NCBI GenBank assembly: GCA_003278195.1
Contig: QCGE01000001.1
Coordinates: 124,001-188,000 of the forward strand
DNA length: 64,000 nucleotides
Origin: Prochlorococcus sp. AG-363-P08
GTDB lineage: Bacteria > Cyanobacteriota > Cyanobacteriia > PCC-6307 > Cyanobiaceae
Reading direction: 5' to 3'
Shown: in pieces, positions 1 to 8,998 of the stretch
How the letters are laid out: the number at the start of each line of letters is the position of its first letter
Numbering within the stretch: position 1 is the first letter of the stretch
The notes under the pieces: model-generated
What the model saw: only the letters and a program-made list of their open reading frames with translations
Databases searched by the model: none
Told to the model about the DNA's origin: nothing
Program-made: the position numbers and the translations under genes

Positions 1-907
1 CTAAAACGTAAAAGGGCGCCTCTAAACAATCTTCCATTTGTTTGCGCACATTGAACTCGATCTGATCCATGGGAACATGACCAGGACCTTCAACCATGAC
101 CTGAACATCATGCTTCCAAGCACGCCTAGTTAACTCGCCTAATGTTTTCAATTCCGCTAGTTGTGCCTCATCAGATGCATCATGAAGGCATCCAGGCCTC
201 AAGGAATCTCCTAATGAAAAACTACAGTCATAACGCTTGAAAATCTCACATATATCCTCAAAGCAAGTAAAGAGTGGATTCTGTTTATGGTGATAAAGCA
301 TCCATTGAGCAAGAATACCCCCCCCTCGACTAACAATCCCTGTAAGTCGCCCTTTTACTTTTGGAAGATGCTCAATCAGTAACCCCGCATGAATCGTCTG
401 ATAATCAACTCCTTGTTTGCAGTGTTTCTCAATTATGTGTAAAAAATCATCTTCTGATAATTTCTCAATAGATCCATGCACACTTTCTAAAGCTTGATAA
501 ACAGGAACAGTTCCTATAGGCACTGGTGAAGAGTCAATGATTGCTTGACGTACTTCGTCTAAGTTCACACCGCCAGTAGAAAGATCCATAACAGTGTCAG
601 CACCATATTTAACTGCTAATTCAAGTTTTTTAAGTTCTTCATTTACATCACTGGCATTAGGAGAAGCACCAATATTTGCATTTACTTTGCATTGCGAAGC
701 GATACCGATAGCCATTGGCTCTAAATTGGTGTGATTAATATTTGCAGGGATAATCATTCTTCCTCTAGCAACTTCTTCCATAACTAGAGATTCAGGCAAA
801 TTTTCTCTTTTAGCTACATAAGACATCTCTTCACTCACCACCCCCTGGCGAGCAAAATGCATTTGAGACACATTTCCCTTACGTGAAGCAACCCATGAAG
901 CACGCAT
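1..907 (-). CDS. thiC: Phosphomethylpyrimidine synthase ThiC (C-terminal part outside window)
   Basis: ThiC is the radical-SAM enzyme that turns aminoimidazole ribotide into HMP phosphate for thiamine. About 302 N-terminal residues are present; the C-terminal end, which carries the Fe-S cluster cysteines, lies beyond base 1. The protein begins [12 protein letters not shown] and contains the family stretches [20 protein letters not shown] and [11 protein letters not shown]. The ATG at 905-907 fits the usual start and sits about 60 bases downstream of a clear TPP riboswitch, so thiamine pyrophosphate very likely represses the gene. A run of eight C on the plus strand (318-325) falls inside the coding region without breaking the frame. 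Confidence 0.95.
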   Translation of the reverse strand, partial: MRASWVASRKGNVSQMHFARQGVVSEEMSYVAKRENLPESLVMEEVARGRMIIPANINHTNLEPMAIGIASQCKVNANIGASPNASDVNEELKKLELAVKYGADTVMDLSTGGVNLDEVRQAIIDSSPVPIGTVPVYQALESVHGSIEKLSEDDFLHIIEKHCKQGVDYQTIHAGLLIEHLPKVKGRLTGIVSRGGGILAQWMLYHHKQNPLFTCFEDICEIFKRYDCSFSLGDSLRPGCLHDASDEAQLAELKTLGELTRRAWKHDVQVMVEGPGHVPMDQIEFNVRKQMEDCLEAPFYVL

Positions 908-965
908 GATCAGAAAGCGATTGGAGAAAACCAGAGACTTGCCTTAAGCAATAGATCACGCATAT

Positions 966-1055
966 TCACTTCCCTTCGCCGGCTTGACCCGTATCAGGTT
1001 CAGAGGGTGTGATCTCAGCCCGTACAAAAACGATGTACTGGCACCCCTAGTGGTT
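966..1055 (-). promoter_or_regulatory. TPP riboswitch (THI element) upstream of thiC
   Basis: Read on the minus strand, this stretch contains the conserved TPP aptamer blocks in order: GGGGTGCC, then GGGCTGAGAT, then ACCCTCTGAACCTGAT, then CGGGTCAAGCCGGCG and AGGGAAG. A small variable P3 hairpin (TACATCG/TTTTTGTA area) sits between the first two blocks. It ends about 60 bases before the thiC ATG. Thiamine pyrophosphate binding is expected to shut off thiC. I see no strong intrinsic terminator between aptamer and start codon, so control may act on translation; that last point is inference. Confidence 0.95.
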
Positions 1056-1179
1056 TTAGAAACCTAGCTAAAATTGACAACACAAGCCGCGATCCTTGTT
1101 CAAAAAAGATTTTCTTTGATCTTTGGCTCACCAAAAGCATTGATGTGAACGAAAAAATACTGATGGAATCACTATCTCT

Positions 1180-1220
1180 AAAAACTTATTCTCAACTCTT
1201 CAGTGGATTTGAGAGTTTTT
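1180..1220 (-). terminator. Possible terminator of the ruvB-to-amidohydrolase operon
   Basis: An interrupted inverted repeat: AAAAACT (1180-1186) pairs with AGTTTTT (1214-1220) and CTCAA (1191-1195) pairs with TTGAG (1209-1213), with a small bulge and a 13-base loop. On the minus strand the stem is followed by TTTTT. It lies 34 bases beyond the stop of the 73-residue gene. The stem is AT-rich, so strength is uncertain. Confidence 0.45.
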
Positions 1221-1253
1221 CAAAAAATAAATACTTAATCAACCACTAGACTC

Positions 1254-1475
1254 TCATGAAGAATAATTATCTTGACTGTTCAACATAGAATTCATCAACA
1301 TCACTCTTCCTCTTCTTCGACTGATAGGACCTTTAAGGATCAAACCACTTCCAATAAATAATGCAGGTATAGATTGGAGACGATTACTATCTTGCCGCTG
1401 TAAAAGTCCTACGAGTGAAATCAATACTAAAAAAGGAGCAGAAAGAGATAAAAAAGCATTTTTAGAGATCTTCAT
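1254..1475 (-). CDS. Small membrane protein of unknown function (73 aa)
   Basis: I do not recognise a named family. The protein opens with a short basic start (MKISKN) and a hydrophobic stretch at about residues 7-24, then a second apolar segment at about 36-48, followed by a basic patch GPISRRRGR and a polar tail. This predicts a protein with one or two membrane spans. It lies 18 bases after the stop of the amidohydrolase on the same strand and is followed by a possible terminator, so it is probably the last gene of the ruvB-TPR-amidohydrolase run. It begins with ATG. Confidence 0.7.
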   Translation of the reverse strand: MKISKNAFLSLSAPFLVLISLVGLLQRQDSNRLQSIPALFIGSGLILKGPISRRRGRVMLMNSMLNSQDNYSS

Positions 1476-1493
1476 GAATCTTTTTTGATAAAC

Positions 1494-2675
1494 CTAGGAG
1501 GCATTTCTGTGCATCCAAGAAAGCAAAGTAGCCATAAGAACCTTTATACCAGAGACTAAACTTTCTTCTTCTGGACAAAAGTTGCCATTATGCAAAGGAG
1601 CGCAGCCATCTTTGCCTGCAACACCAAGTCTAAACATAGTTCCCTTGACATCCTGCAAAAGCTCCGCAAAGTCCTCAGCACCAAGAGAAGCCTTTTCAAG
1701 GCGTAAAACATTAGGATTTCCTAACTGCTTAATAGCTGAGGTCTCTAAAAGAGTTGTCAGAGAAGGATCGTTATAGACCGAAGGAGCAATCCTCTTATAT
1801 CTAACTACAGCTCTTGCACCAAAACTGGAGCAAATCCCTTCAACAATTTCAGTTATCCATTTAGGCAAACTTTCATTTAAAGAAGGATCTAAGCAACGAA
1901 CTGTGCCTAGAAGGCTTACCCGCTCAGCTATGACATTAAAAGCCTTTCCACCCTCAATTCGACCAAAACTAATTACTACAGGGTTTAAAGCATCCAATCT
2001 GCGACTAATTGCCTCTTGGAGCCCAGTAACAACCCTTGAAGAAATCCATATTGCATCAATCGCTTGATGGGGTCTAGCTCCGTGGCCACCTTCTCCTATA
2101 ACTTCTATCTCCAATTCTCCAGCTTCAGCAGTCAAAAGACCACTTCTTATACCAATACTTCCAGTAGATATTGCTGGACAAACATGTACACCAAAAAGAG
2201 CATCCAGACCTTCCAAAGCACCATCTTTCTTCATCCATATCGCTCCTTGAGCTATCTCTTCAGCGGGTTGAAACAACAATCTCATACCAGTAGAGAGCTC
2301 ACTCTCCATAGCCATTAATTTGGCCACCCCAAGTCCTATAGATGTATGAAGATCATGTCCACAGGCATGCATTACGCCTTCTCGCTTTGACTCATATATC
2401 AAGCCTGTCTGCTCTTCTATTGGCAATGCATCCATATCCACGCGCAAACCAACTAAAGGACCAGAGCACTCGCCAAGCTCTGCAACTACACCGGTACGAC
2501 CAACTCCCTCTTTAACTTTCCATCCATAGCTTCGCAACTCACCTGCTATTAATGCAGCTGTTTGATACTCCTGACCACTTAACTCGGGATGGGAATGAAG
2601 GTGACGACGAATCTCAATTAACTCTGGCAGAGCTTCATTCAGATGTTCTGACCAAGTATTTGTAGAAGAACTCAT
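1494..2675 (-). CDS. M20-family amidohydrolase (N-acyl-amino-acid/IAA-type hydrolase)
   Basis: A 393-residue zinc-dependent peptidase-fold amidohydrolase of the M20D (hippurate / IAA-amino-acid hydrolase) type, which removes acyl groups from N-acylated amino acids. The metal and catalytic set is visible: DMDALP at about 80-85, HACGHDLH (Cys105, His107), PAEE (Glu139-Glu140), the HVC histidine at about 164, GAEDF, and a late His in PLHNGNF. The middle third is the dimerisation lid. The natural substrate cannot be read from sequence. Its ATG overlaps the stop of the preceding TPR gene by four bases (ATGA), indicating coupled translation. Confidence 0.88.
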   Translation of the reverse strand: MSSSTNTWSEHLNEALPELIEIRRHLHSHPELSGQEYQTAALIAGELRSYGWKVKEGVGRTGVVAELGECSGPLVGLRVDMDALPIEEQTGLIYESKREGVMHACGHDLHTSIGLGVAKLMAMESELSTGMRLLFQPAEEIAQGAIWMKKDGALEGLDALFGVHVCPAISTGSIGIRSGLLTAEAGELEIEVIGEGGHGARPHQAIDAIWISSRVVTGLQEAISRRLDALNPVVISFGRIEGGKAFNVIAERVSLLGTVRCLDPSLNESLPKWITEIVEGICSSFGARAVVRYKRIAPSVYNDPSLTTLLETSAIKQLGNPNVLRLEKASLGAEDFAELLQDVKGTMFRLGVAGKDGCAPLHNGNFCPEEESLVSGIKVLMATLLSWMHRNAS

Positions 2676-3481
2676 GGACTCTCTAAAGCCAAAAATGACA
2701 TCAAGTCACTGGTGGGTCTTGGTGGCCAGCGTCGAATATTTAACAACCAATCTCTATCTCGATAACGACTGTCCAATCCTGACGCTGCAGCCCAATTACT
2801 TTCGGCCTCACCAATAAAGCCTTTACGCCATAAAAGAGCACTCAAACCAGCTCGCGCGTCAGCCATCATTGGGAAACGTCTAATAAGGCTCCTAAGATCA
2901 CTTTCGGCTTGATCTAAATCCTCTAACTGATAATCACAAAGTGCCTTACTCGCACGGGCCATAGCAAAGCCTGGTCGCGCAAAGTTAGCTCTAGTAAATA
3001 ATGATTCAGCTTTCATCCAATCCCCCTGAGAACCAAATACATTCCCCAAGTTATAAAGAGCAGAAGCATTGTCAGGATCTCTCTCAAGAATCAAGTCATA
3101 ATCTTTAGCCGCCGATCTCCAATCCTGAAGAGCCTCCTCGGCTATGCCACGATTTAAATATGGATCCAATTCACTGGGCTTCAACTCGATAGCTTTAGTC
3201 TGATCGAGAATTGCCCCATTGGGATCTCCAAGAACTAGTCGAACATTTCCACGATTACTAAATGCAGCCGCATCCTTAGGAGATAACTCCAAAAATTGAT
3301 TCCATAGCAATAATGCCGAAGCAAAATCACCGTCTTCACTAGCAACAAGCGCTTGATTAAAAAGCGTCTCAACGTCTGAAGACGAAACTCCAATTGGATT
3401 TAATAGAAAAAAGCCTAAAGCCAAAAGGGAAACCATTCTGGTAATAAAATTCCAAGATCTTTTAAATAAAATTGTAATCAT
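2672..3481 (-). CDS. Exported TPR-repeat protein
   Basis: A 269-residue protein with an N-terminal hydrophobic segment at about residues 14-32 that looks like a signal peptide or anchor. It is followed by tandem tetratricopeptide repeats from about residue 38 to 215; phrases such as [17 protein letters not shown] and [12 protein letters not shown] mark successive repeats. TPRs are protein-binding scaffolds; the partner is unknown. The C-terminal segment ([19 protein letters not shown]) resembles the tail seen in cyanobacterial TPR proteins. It overlaps ruvB by four bases upstream and the amidohydrolase by four bases downstream, so the three genes are one operon. Confidence 0.85.
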   Translation of the reverse strand: MITILFKRSWNFITRMVSLLALGFFLLNPIGVSSSDVETLFNQALVASEDGDFASALLLWNQFLELSPKDAAAFSNRGNVRLVLGDPNGAILDQTKAIELKPSELDPYLNRGIAEEALQDWRSAAKDYDLILERDPDNASALYNLGNVFGSQGDWMKAESLFTRANFARPGFAMARASKALCDYQLEDLDQAESDLRSLIRRFPMMADARAGLSALLWRKGFIGEAESNWAAASGLDSRYRDRDWLLNIRRWPPRPTSDLMSFLALESP

Positions 3482-4533
3482 TTTTTATCAGGCCAGCCGA
3501 GGTGACTTCTACCTAAATTTGTTACAACTCTGCCTCTAGATGTTCTTTGAATAAAGCCTAATTGAAGAAGAAAAGGCTCTACTACTGATTCAATAGTATT
3601 TGGATCATCTCCTAGTGCAGCAGCTATGGTTTCTAACCCAACAGGACCGCCATTATAAGACTCAAGTAGTAATTTCAAAAAACGCCTATCACTTGCATCA
3701 AGTCCTATTCGATCAACACTATGTAGAGATAATGCCTCATCAACTAAATGTTCATCTATAACCGTATTTTTACCCCTAACTATTGAGACATCACGTACTC
3801 TTCTTAATAGCCTGTTTGCAATCCTTGGTGTCCCCCTACAACGCCGAGCAATTTCATTGGATGCATCATTCGTTAAAACCAAACCCATGAATCCTGAAGC
3901 TCTCTGAACTATTTTCTGAAGATCATCTAATCCATAAAATTCAAGTCTTTGAATTAACCCAAATCTATCCCGTAAAGGAGAGCTTAAGGAGCCTGCTTTT
4001 GTAGTGGCACCAACAAGTGTAAAAGGATTAAGTCTTAGGGATCTCATCCTTGCAGTACTTCCCTTTCCTACATTTATATCTAATCGCCTATCTTCCAGAG
4101 CTGGATACAAAAGCTCTTCGGCAACTCTTGTCAAACGATGAATCTCATCAATAAATAATAATTCTCTAGGTTGTAAGTTGACTAAAAGGCCAACAATGTC
4201 TCTAGGCCTTTCCAAGGCAGGGGCACTAGTAACTCTGCACTTAACCCCCAATTCCTCAGCCAAAACCAAAGCCATCGTTGTTTTACCCAAACCAGGAGGT
4301 CCATATAAGAGAACATGATCAAGCGCCTCACCCCTCTCAATCGCAGCCTTAACAGCAATGTTCAAAATCTGCTTAAGCTCTGCTTGACCTATATATTCAT
4401 CCAATCTCTGGGGACGCAAACCGTCTTCTGAAGAAGACTTTTCTTCTTGAGTCAATGCACCATCAACCACTCTAGACTTAGCCCTTGAGGAGGAAGGGCC
4501 CTGATTACTATCACCAGAAGACAAAATTGCCAT
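3478..4533 (-). CDS. ruvB: Holliday junction branch-migration helicase RuvB
   Basis: RuvB is the hexameric AAA+ motor that, with RuvA, drives branch migration of Holliday junctions. The 351-residue protein shows Walker A GPPGLGKT (about 78-85), Walker B LLFIDE (125-130), sensor 1 GATTKAG, the arginine-finger region SPLRDRFG, and the C-terminal winged helix ([14 protein letters not shown]). An extra serine-rich N-terminal tail of about 38 residues precedes the family start ([12 protein letters not shown]), a feature I associate with cyanobacterial RuvB. It is divergent from smpB and heads the minus-strand run. Confidence 0.97.
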   Translation of the reverse strand: MAILSSGDSNQGPSSSRAKSRVVDGALTQEEKSSSEDGLRPQRLDEYIGQAELKQILNIAVKAAIERGEALDHVLLYGPPGLGKTTMALVLAEELGVKCRVTSAPALERPRDIVGLLVNLQPRELLFIDEIHRLTRVAEELLYPALEDRRLDINVGKGSTARMRSLRLNPFTLVGATTKAGSLSSPLRDRFGLIQRLEFYGLDDLQKIVQRASGFMGLVLTNDASNEIARRCRGTPRIANRLLRRVRDVSIVRGKNTVIDEHLVDEALSLHSVDRIGLDASDRRFLKLLLESYNGGPVGLETIAAALGDDPNTIESVVEPFLLQLGFIQRTSRGRVVTNLGRSHLGWPDKK

Positions 4534-4582
4534 GGAGCAAGGGTACTTACAACTGACAAAGAAAGATCACTACTAAAAGTAA

Positions 4583-5080
4583 ATGGTTAAGACAAAAGCA
4601 AAAAATAAAGCTTCTAGCCAGAGAGGAAAGCATAATCTCCTTCTTGCTGACAACCGTTTAGCTAGACACCAATACGAAATCCTGGAAACCCTGGAAACCG
4701 GAATTGAGCTTTTAGGAACAGAAGTTAAGTCGATCCGAGCAGGGCAAGCAAATCTTCGAGATGGTTTCTGTCTAATTCGAAAAGGCGAACTTCACTTACA
4801 CAATGTTCATATCTCCCCACATAAGAATGCAGGCAATTACTTTAATCATGAACCCTTAAGAATACGAAAATTACTTGCAAACAAGAAAGAGATAATAAAA
4901 CTTCGGAGTCAACTAGAAAAAAAAGGTTTAGCTTTGATCCCGTTAAATCTCCACCTAAAAGGATGCTGGATTAAAGTTTCAATAGGCGTTGGTAAAGGCA
5001 AAAAATTGCATGACAAAAGACAAGACGAAAAAAACAAGCAAGCACAACGAGAAGTTAAGGCTGCTCTTTCTCGATATTAA
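4583..5080 (+). CDS. smpB: SsrA-binding protein SmpB
   Basis: SmpB binds tmRNA and carries it to stalled ribosomes for trans-translation. The 165-residue protein has the typical beta-barrel sequence ([37 protein letters not shown]), ending in a basic tail that enters the decoding centre. The N-terminal dozen residues ([13 protein letters not shown]) are Lys-rich and longer than in many homologues. Start is ATG, 49 bases after the divergent ruvB start, so the two genes share a short promoter region. Confidence 0.97.
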   Translation: MVKTKAKNKASSQRGKHNLLLADNRLARHQYEILETLETGIELLGTEVKSIRAGQANLRDGFCLIRKGELHLHNVHISPHKNAGNYFNHEPLRIRKLLANKKEIIKLRSQLEKKGLALIPLNLHLKGCWIKVSIGVGKGKKLHDKRQDEKNKQAQREVKAALSRY

Positions 5081-5127
5081 AGATTTAAGAGGAAGCAGTA
5101 AGTTTGTAACATCAAAAATTAAAAACA

Positions 5128-5379
5128 ATGAGCAGAGAAAAGCAAAGGCAAATAGTAAAAACTTATAGAGAAAAAATAATTCAAGAAATCGAAGAGCTTT
5201 ATGCAAGTAGCTTTGATCAACTTAGCCATCTAGACATTGGAGATTCTTATTTAGCAAAACTCACTCAACTAGTTCTGACCTCGAAAGAAGCAGCACTTAA
5301 AACACTAAGAAGAACAATAGAAGATCCAATTATCACAAAAGCACCCCATCAAAATAATCAAAGCATCAACAACCCCTAG
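5128..5379 (+). CDS. Hypothetical protein, helical, 83 aa
   Basis: No family recognised. The sequence is charged and predicted mostly helical in the first 65 residues (REKQRQIVKTYREKIIQEIEELYASS), followed by a polar Asn/Gln-rich tail. There is no signal peptide or membrane segment. It starts with ATG 47 bases after smpB on the same strand, suggesting co-transcription. Its AT-rich codon use is the same as its neighbours, which supports a real gene. Confidence 0.65.
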   Translation: MSREKQRQIVKTYREKIIQEIEELYASSFDQLSHLDIGDSYLAKLTQLVLTSKEAALKTLRRTIEDPIITKAPHQNNQSINNP

Positions 5380-5465
5380 CTATAGCAAGCCACAGAAATT
5401 GAAGGCCTCATCAGAGATAGCACTAATAAGGCCCCCAACAAAATTCAACCTAGAAAAATCAGGTA

Positions 5466-5729
5466 TTACTGAGTCGGTGAAGGTGGTTCAAGGCTCACAT
5501 TTTCTGGAGGCGGGGTGGGATCAGGATCAGCTATCAGCATGTGCTGAAGCACAATCTCTGGTCGCTCACTATCTCGCCACCTGATGCGATAAGCAGGCAT
5601 CTTGGTGCCCCGGCTCGTTGTCTGTTCAACAGGTTCCATTACCCAGCCTCGCCGCGAACGGCCCTGGGGATTGCGCTTGACCACCGCATCGGCGTGCTTG
5701 AAGCGGAAACCTACGCGCTCACCACTCAT
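5466..5729 (-). CDS. Conserved-looking hypothetical protein behind lysS (87 aa)
   Basis: An 87-residue basic protein starting MSGERVGFRFKHADAVVKRN, with many Arg/Lys and a Pro-rich acidic tail (DPDPTPPPENVSLEPPSP). I believe close relatives exist throughout marine picocyanobacteria, but I know no function. It follows lysS by 58 bases on the same strand. The coding DNA is visibly richer in G and C than the flanks, particularly 5590-5725, consistent with strong protein-level constraint. The small beta-like fold suggested by alternating residues (PAYRIRWRDSERPEIVLQHM) could be nucleic-acid binding; that is inference only. Confidence 0.8.
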   Translation of the reverse strand: MSGERVGFRFKHADAVVKRNPQGRSRRGWVMEPVEQTTSRGTKMPAYRIRWRDSERPEIVLQHMLIADPDPTPPPENVSLEPPSPTQ

Positions 5730-5787
5730 CTCTTGAGGTCATTGCCACTTATTCAATTATCCACTTTTATGGTTCAATCTGTGTGAT

Positions 5788-7308
5788 TTATGTTCTGGTC
5801 TCCGGTCGCAGTAGTGGAAAAGCAATTACATCACGAATCGACGGACTGTCAGTCAGCAGCATCACCAACCGATCAATTCCAATACCTAAGCCGCCCGTTG
5901 GCGGCATTCCTATCTCCAGAGCCTGTAAGAAATCCTCATCTATTGGAGGAGCCTCTAAATCTCCAGACTGACGACGTATCTGCTGTTCCTCAAAGCGTTC
6001 TCGCTGATCAATAGGGTCAATTAACTCACTAAATGCATTAGCAGTCTCACGGCCTGCAATAAACAATTCGAAACGCTCTACAAGGCCCTCCTTAGATCGA
6101 TGAGGTCTTGCTAAAGGTGAAATGTCAACAGGGTAATCAATTACAAAAGTTGGCTGAATCAAAGTGGACTCAACCAACTGCTCAAATGCAACATTTAACA
6201 ATCGACCTACGGTGTCAGCATTCTCTGGAACTTCCAAGCCCTTATCAGACATTGCCTGAAGAGCTTCTTTTGTATCAGAGATCTGGCTGAAATCAATTCC
6301 TGTCGCTTGAAGAACCAAATCATGCATAGTTGCTCTCTTCCAGGGACCTTTGAAATCAATCTTTATGCCCTGATACGTAATATTCTTCGAGCCACAGATT
6401 TCTTCAGCAACTGATGAGATTAATGATTCCGTTAACTCCATCATATCATTGTAATCAGCAAAAGCTTGATATATTTCTACAGAAGTAAATTCAGGATTAT
6501 GCTTAGTACTAATTCCCTCATTTCTAAATATTCTTCCTAATTCATAAACGCGCTCAAATCCTCCGACAACTAACCTCTTTAGATGTAATTCAGTAGCTAT
6601 ACGCAAATAAAGAGGCAAATCCAATGTATTGTGATGAGTCACAAATGGCCGAGCCTCTGCCCCACCAGCTTCAGACTGAAGAACAGGCGTTTCTATTTCT
6701 AAAAATCCACGTTCATCTAACCAGCGACGTATAGCACTTACAGCAAGTGCTCTCCTTTTAAATGTTTCTCTAGATTGTGGTGTAACAATTAAATCCAAAT
6801 ATCTTTGTCTATAGCGCTTCTCTACGTCTGACAAACCATGCCACTTGTCCGGCAGAGGCTGTAGGGATTTACTCAACATGTGCCATTCCTGCACTTTTAC
6901 TGACAATTCACCTCTATCAGTTCTCTTTAAGCATCCCTTAACACCTATCCAGTCTCCTGCATCAACAAGAGTTGTGATTTCTTTGAAAGCATTTCTTTCA
7001 GGGTCTTGAAACCCAAAAGAATCAAGAACAGCTTTTTCTAGATAAAGCTGAATAGTCCCTGTCTCATCAGCCAATGTAAAGAAAGCAAGCTTCCCCATAA
7101 CGCGTCTTGTCATGACCCGCCCTGCAACTGAAACAACAAGAGGCCGTTCTTCACCATTAGGTAAATCAGCATGGTCTGATTGAAGTTGAGTAGCTCTATG
7201 AGTAGGCTCAAAACGCAATGAGTAAGGACCCTGACCTAGATCCTTAAGGGCCTTTGCTTTATCTAATCGGGTCTCGCGCAGTTCAGACAAATTCTCTAAA
7301 GCAGACAA
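5788..7308 (-). CDS. lysS: Lysyl-tRNA synthetase (class II)
   Basis: Charges tRNA-Lys. An N-terminal OB-fold anticodon-binding domain ([26 protein letters not shown]) is followed by the class II catalytic core: motif 1 around [15 protein letters not shown], motif 2 [18 protein letters not shown], motif 3 [11 protein letters not shown] near the C terminus. There is no in-frame ATG at the start. The frame opens at TTG 7335, but I prefer TTG at 7308 ([12 protein letters not shown]): it has AGGATGG about seven bases upstream and begins where homologues begin. The response-regulator gene lies just upstream on the same strand. Confidence 0.95.
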   Translation of the reverse strand: MSALENLSELRETRLDKAKALKDLGQGPYSLRFEPTHRATQLQSDHADLPNGEERPLVVSVAGRVMTRRVMGKLAFFTLADETGTIQLYLEKAVLDSFGFQDPERNAFKEITTLVDAGDWIGVKGCLKRTDRGELSVKVQEWHMLSKSLQPLPDKWHGLSDVEKRYRQRYLDLIVTPQSRETFKRRALAVSAIRRWLDERGFLEIETPVLQSEAGGAEARPFVTHHNTLDLPLYLRIATELHLKRLVVGGFERVYELGRIFRNEGISTKHNPEFTSVEIYQAFADYNDMMELTESLISSVAEEICGSKNITYQGIKIDFKGPWKRATMHDLVLQATGIDFSQISDTKEALQAMSDKGLEVPENADTVGRLLNVAFEQLVESTLIQPTFVIDYPVDISPLARPHRSKEGLVERFELFIAGRETANAFSELIDPIDQRERFEEQQIRRQSGDLEAPPIDEDFLQALEIGMPPTGGLGIGIDRLVMLLTDSPSIRDVIAFPLLRPETRT

Positions 7309-7365
7309 GGAACATCCATCCTGCCCCTGAATCAAACAACTGTGATAGTCATATCAATGGGTTCT

Positions 7366-8178
7366 TCAACTGGCTATAGCTGCTGGAAATTCACCCATCC
7401 TTTGAGATGCATATCCAATGCCTCTTACAGTAAGTATTAACTCAGGATTCCTTGGATCAGGTTCAAGCTTTCCTCGAAGTCGAGCTACATAAACATCAAC
7501 TACACGAAGATCAGCTGCTCGCCTTGGTGGGTAGCCCCATAATTGCTCCAAAATCTCTGCTCTAGGAACAACTCTTCCAGGCTCTCGGAACAAAAGTTCT
7601 AACAAACTAAATTCTGTATAAGTAAGCCCAATACGTTCTCCTGCACGGCTGACCTGACGTCGATTTGTATCTACAACAAGATCCCCAACACGAAGAACAC
7701 CTTGCCCTACAGGTAACTCCCTGGGCTCCGCAACTGCAGAGCCTGGCCCAACTCTTCGTAAAATCGTTGCAATTCTTGCCTCAAGTTCTTTTGGACTAAA
7801 TGGCTTCGACAGATAATCGTCTGCGCCTAAATCCAACCCGGCTACTTTTTCAGAAATTGCTTCTAGAGCTGTTAAAAAAATAATTGGAACACAAGATTCA
7901 GCTCTAAGTCGCCTACAAACCGCAAAGCCATCCAACTTAGGAAGCATTACATCTAAAACAACTAGATCTGGAGACTCACGATGAAAAACTTCTAAAGCCT
8001 GTTCACCATCATCAGCAGAAATAACCTTATAGCCCGCCAACTGAAGTCGAGTAACTAAAACACGCAGTACAGCTGGCTCGTCATCAACAACCAAAATACT
8101 TGCCTTTGGATTCAAGGGAGCCTTCTTTTGGGCTGTCCCATCAATGGTTTCTAGATGAGATAAACCTCCCCCGGGCAT
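7366..8178 (-). CDS. rpaB: OmpR-family response regulator, RpaB/Ycf27 type
   Basis: A 270-residue two-component regulator. Residues about 28-140 form the receiver domain (VVDDE acidic pair, phospho-Asp in VVLDVMLPK, Thr/Lys in FLTALE and LSKPFSPKELEARI). A C-terminal winged helix follows (TEFSLLELL, ILEQLWGYPPRRAADLRVVDVYVARLRGKL). The match to Ycf27/RpaB, the master regulator of photosystem and high-light genes, is good along its length; a close paralogue cannot be excluded. A clear ribosome site GAGGAA lies six bases before the ATG. The N-terminal 25 residues are an extension ahead of the receiver. Confidence 0.85.
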   Translation of the reverse strand: MPGGGLSHLETIDGTAQKKAPLNPKASILVVDDEPAVLRVLVTRLQLAGYKVISADDGEQALEVFHRESPDLVVLDVMLPKLDGFAVCRRLRAESCVPIIFLTALEAISEKVAGLDLGADDYLSKPFSPKELEARIATILRRVGPGSAVAEPRELPVGQGVLRVGDLVVDTNRRQVSRAGERIGLTYTEFSLLELLFREPGRVVPRAEILEQLWGYPPRRAADLRVVDVYVARLRGKLEPDPRNPELILTVRGIGYASQRMGEFPAAIAS

Positions 8179-8324
8179 GCGTCTTTCCTCATTAAGAAAA
8201 TCAACTATAAACTTCCATCGTTAACAAAAAAGACTAGGAAGCGTAAAAACCTTCGTTTTTTACGGAAAATTTAAGCCTTTATACTTGCGTATTTATACTT
8301 AATTTTTGTCGCGATTATCTTTTG
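8179..8324. other. AT-rich leader/promoter region upstream of the response regulator
   Basis: This gap carries the presumed promoter of the regulator on the minus strand and is strongly AT-rich, with runs such as AACAAAAAA and TTCGTTTTTTACGGAAAA. I could not pick a confident -35/-10 pair or an RpaB-type direct repeat. No RNA gene is evident. Confidence 0.4.
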
Positions 8325-8489
8325 GTGAAAGCTCTACACTTGGCCTATGAAGGCATATTTGAAGCATTTTCTAGACTTTATCGAAAAGATAATGAAGCAA
8401 TATCAAATAAACTTTTAAAAGTAAGTGGTCTTACTGCATATTCCACTGATGAGAATCCTTCAATAATATCTTCCCTATTCAAGAGTTAA
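8325..8489 (+). CDS. Candidate small protein (54 aa), uncertain
   Basis: A GTG-initiated frame of 54 residues running antiparallel to its neighbours and ending four bases inside the 3' end of mreD. The predicted product (starts VKALHLAYEGIFEAFSRL) has helix-like patterning in its first 35 residues. No ribosome-binding sequence is evident before the GTG, and no family is recognised. It could be a chance frame or the remnant of a longer gene. It is the only coding-like stretch in the 307-base gap between the response regulator and mreD. Confidence 0.3.
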   Translation: MKALHLAYEGIFEAFSRLYRKDNEAISNKLLKVSGLTAYSTDENPSIISSLFKS

Positions 8490-8998
8490 CGCAACTTTTT
8501 ACGTCGCCAAATCAGCAATGTCCAAGAACAAATAAATGGGGCAAACAACGCTGTGATAGTTGCCTGAAGCAATAAAGTTTGAAATGCCCAAGAATTAATT
8601 GAATTTAGATGGGAGCCAAAATTTCTTACCAATATTTGTATCCAAAAAGTCAAGCTCAAAAATACAGACCCTATCCAAGCTAACAATCCCAAATTAAAAG
8701 TCCCCTGAATATAAGAGCCATATCGACCCAGCCAGCCCCACCAAAAGCCAAGCAAAACCAAACCTGGTAAATGGCTTATCTCACCAAGACTGATCGCATC
8801 CAATAAAAAACCAAGATATAAGCCTGAAATAAGCCCTGGCAATAGCCCTACCTCAAGAGACCATGGTAATAGCCATAAAACTGCCCAAGAAGGTGTAATC
8901 CCAAAAAGAGATAACCAGGATGGTGAAAAAAGCGTAAGGAAAGGAACTAATAAGGCCGAAGCAATACAAATAGGGCGGCTATAAAGTTTCTTGGCCAT
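8486..8998 (-). CDS. mreD: Rod-shape protein MreD
   Basis: A 170-residue multi-span inner-membrane protein, with four or five hydrophobic helices covering most of the length (ASALLVPFLTLF, AVLWLLPWSLEVGLLPGLISG, GLVLLGFWWGWLG, LGLLAWIGSVFLSLTFWI). Sequence conservation in MreD is low; the assignment rests on topology, size and position as the third gene of mreB-mreC-mreD. Its ATG shares one base with the mreC stop (TAATG). It works with MreC and MreB to direct lateral cell-wall synthesis. Confidence 0.85.
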   Translation of the reverse strand: MAKKLYSRPICIASALLVPFLTLFSPSWLSLFGITPSWAVLWLLPWSLEVGLLPGLISGLYLGFLLDAISLGEISHLPGLVLLGFWWGWLGRYGSYIQGTFNLGLLAWIGSVFLSLTFWIQILVRNFGSHLNSINSWAFQTLLLQATITALFAPFICSWTLLIWRRKKLR

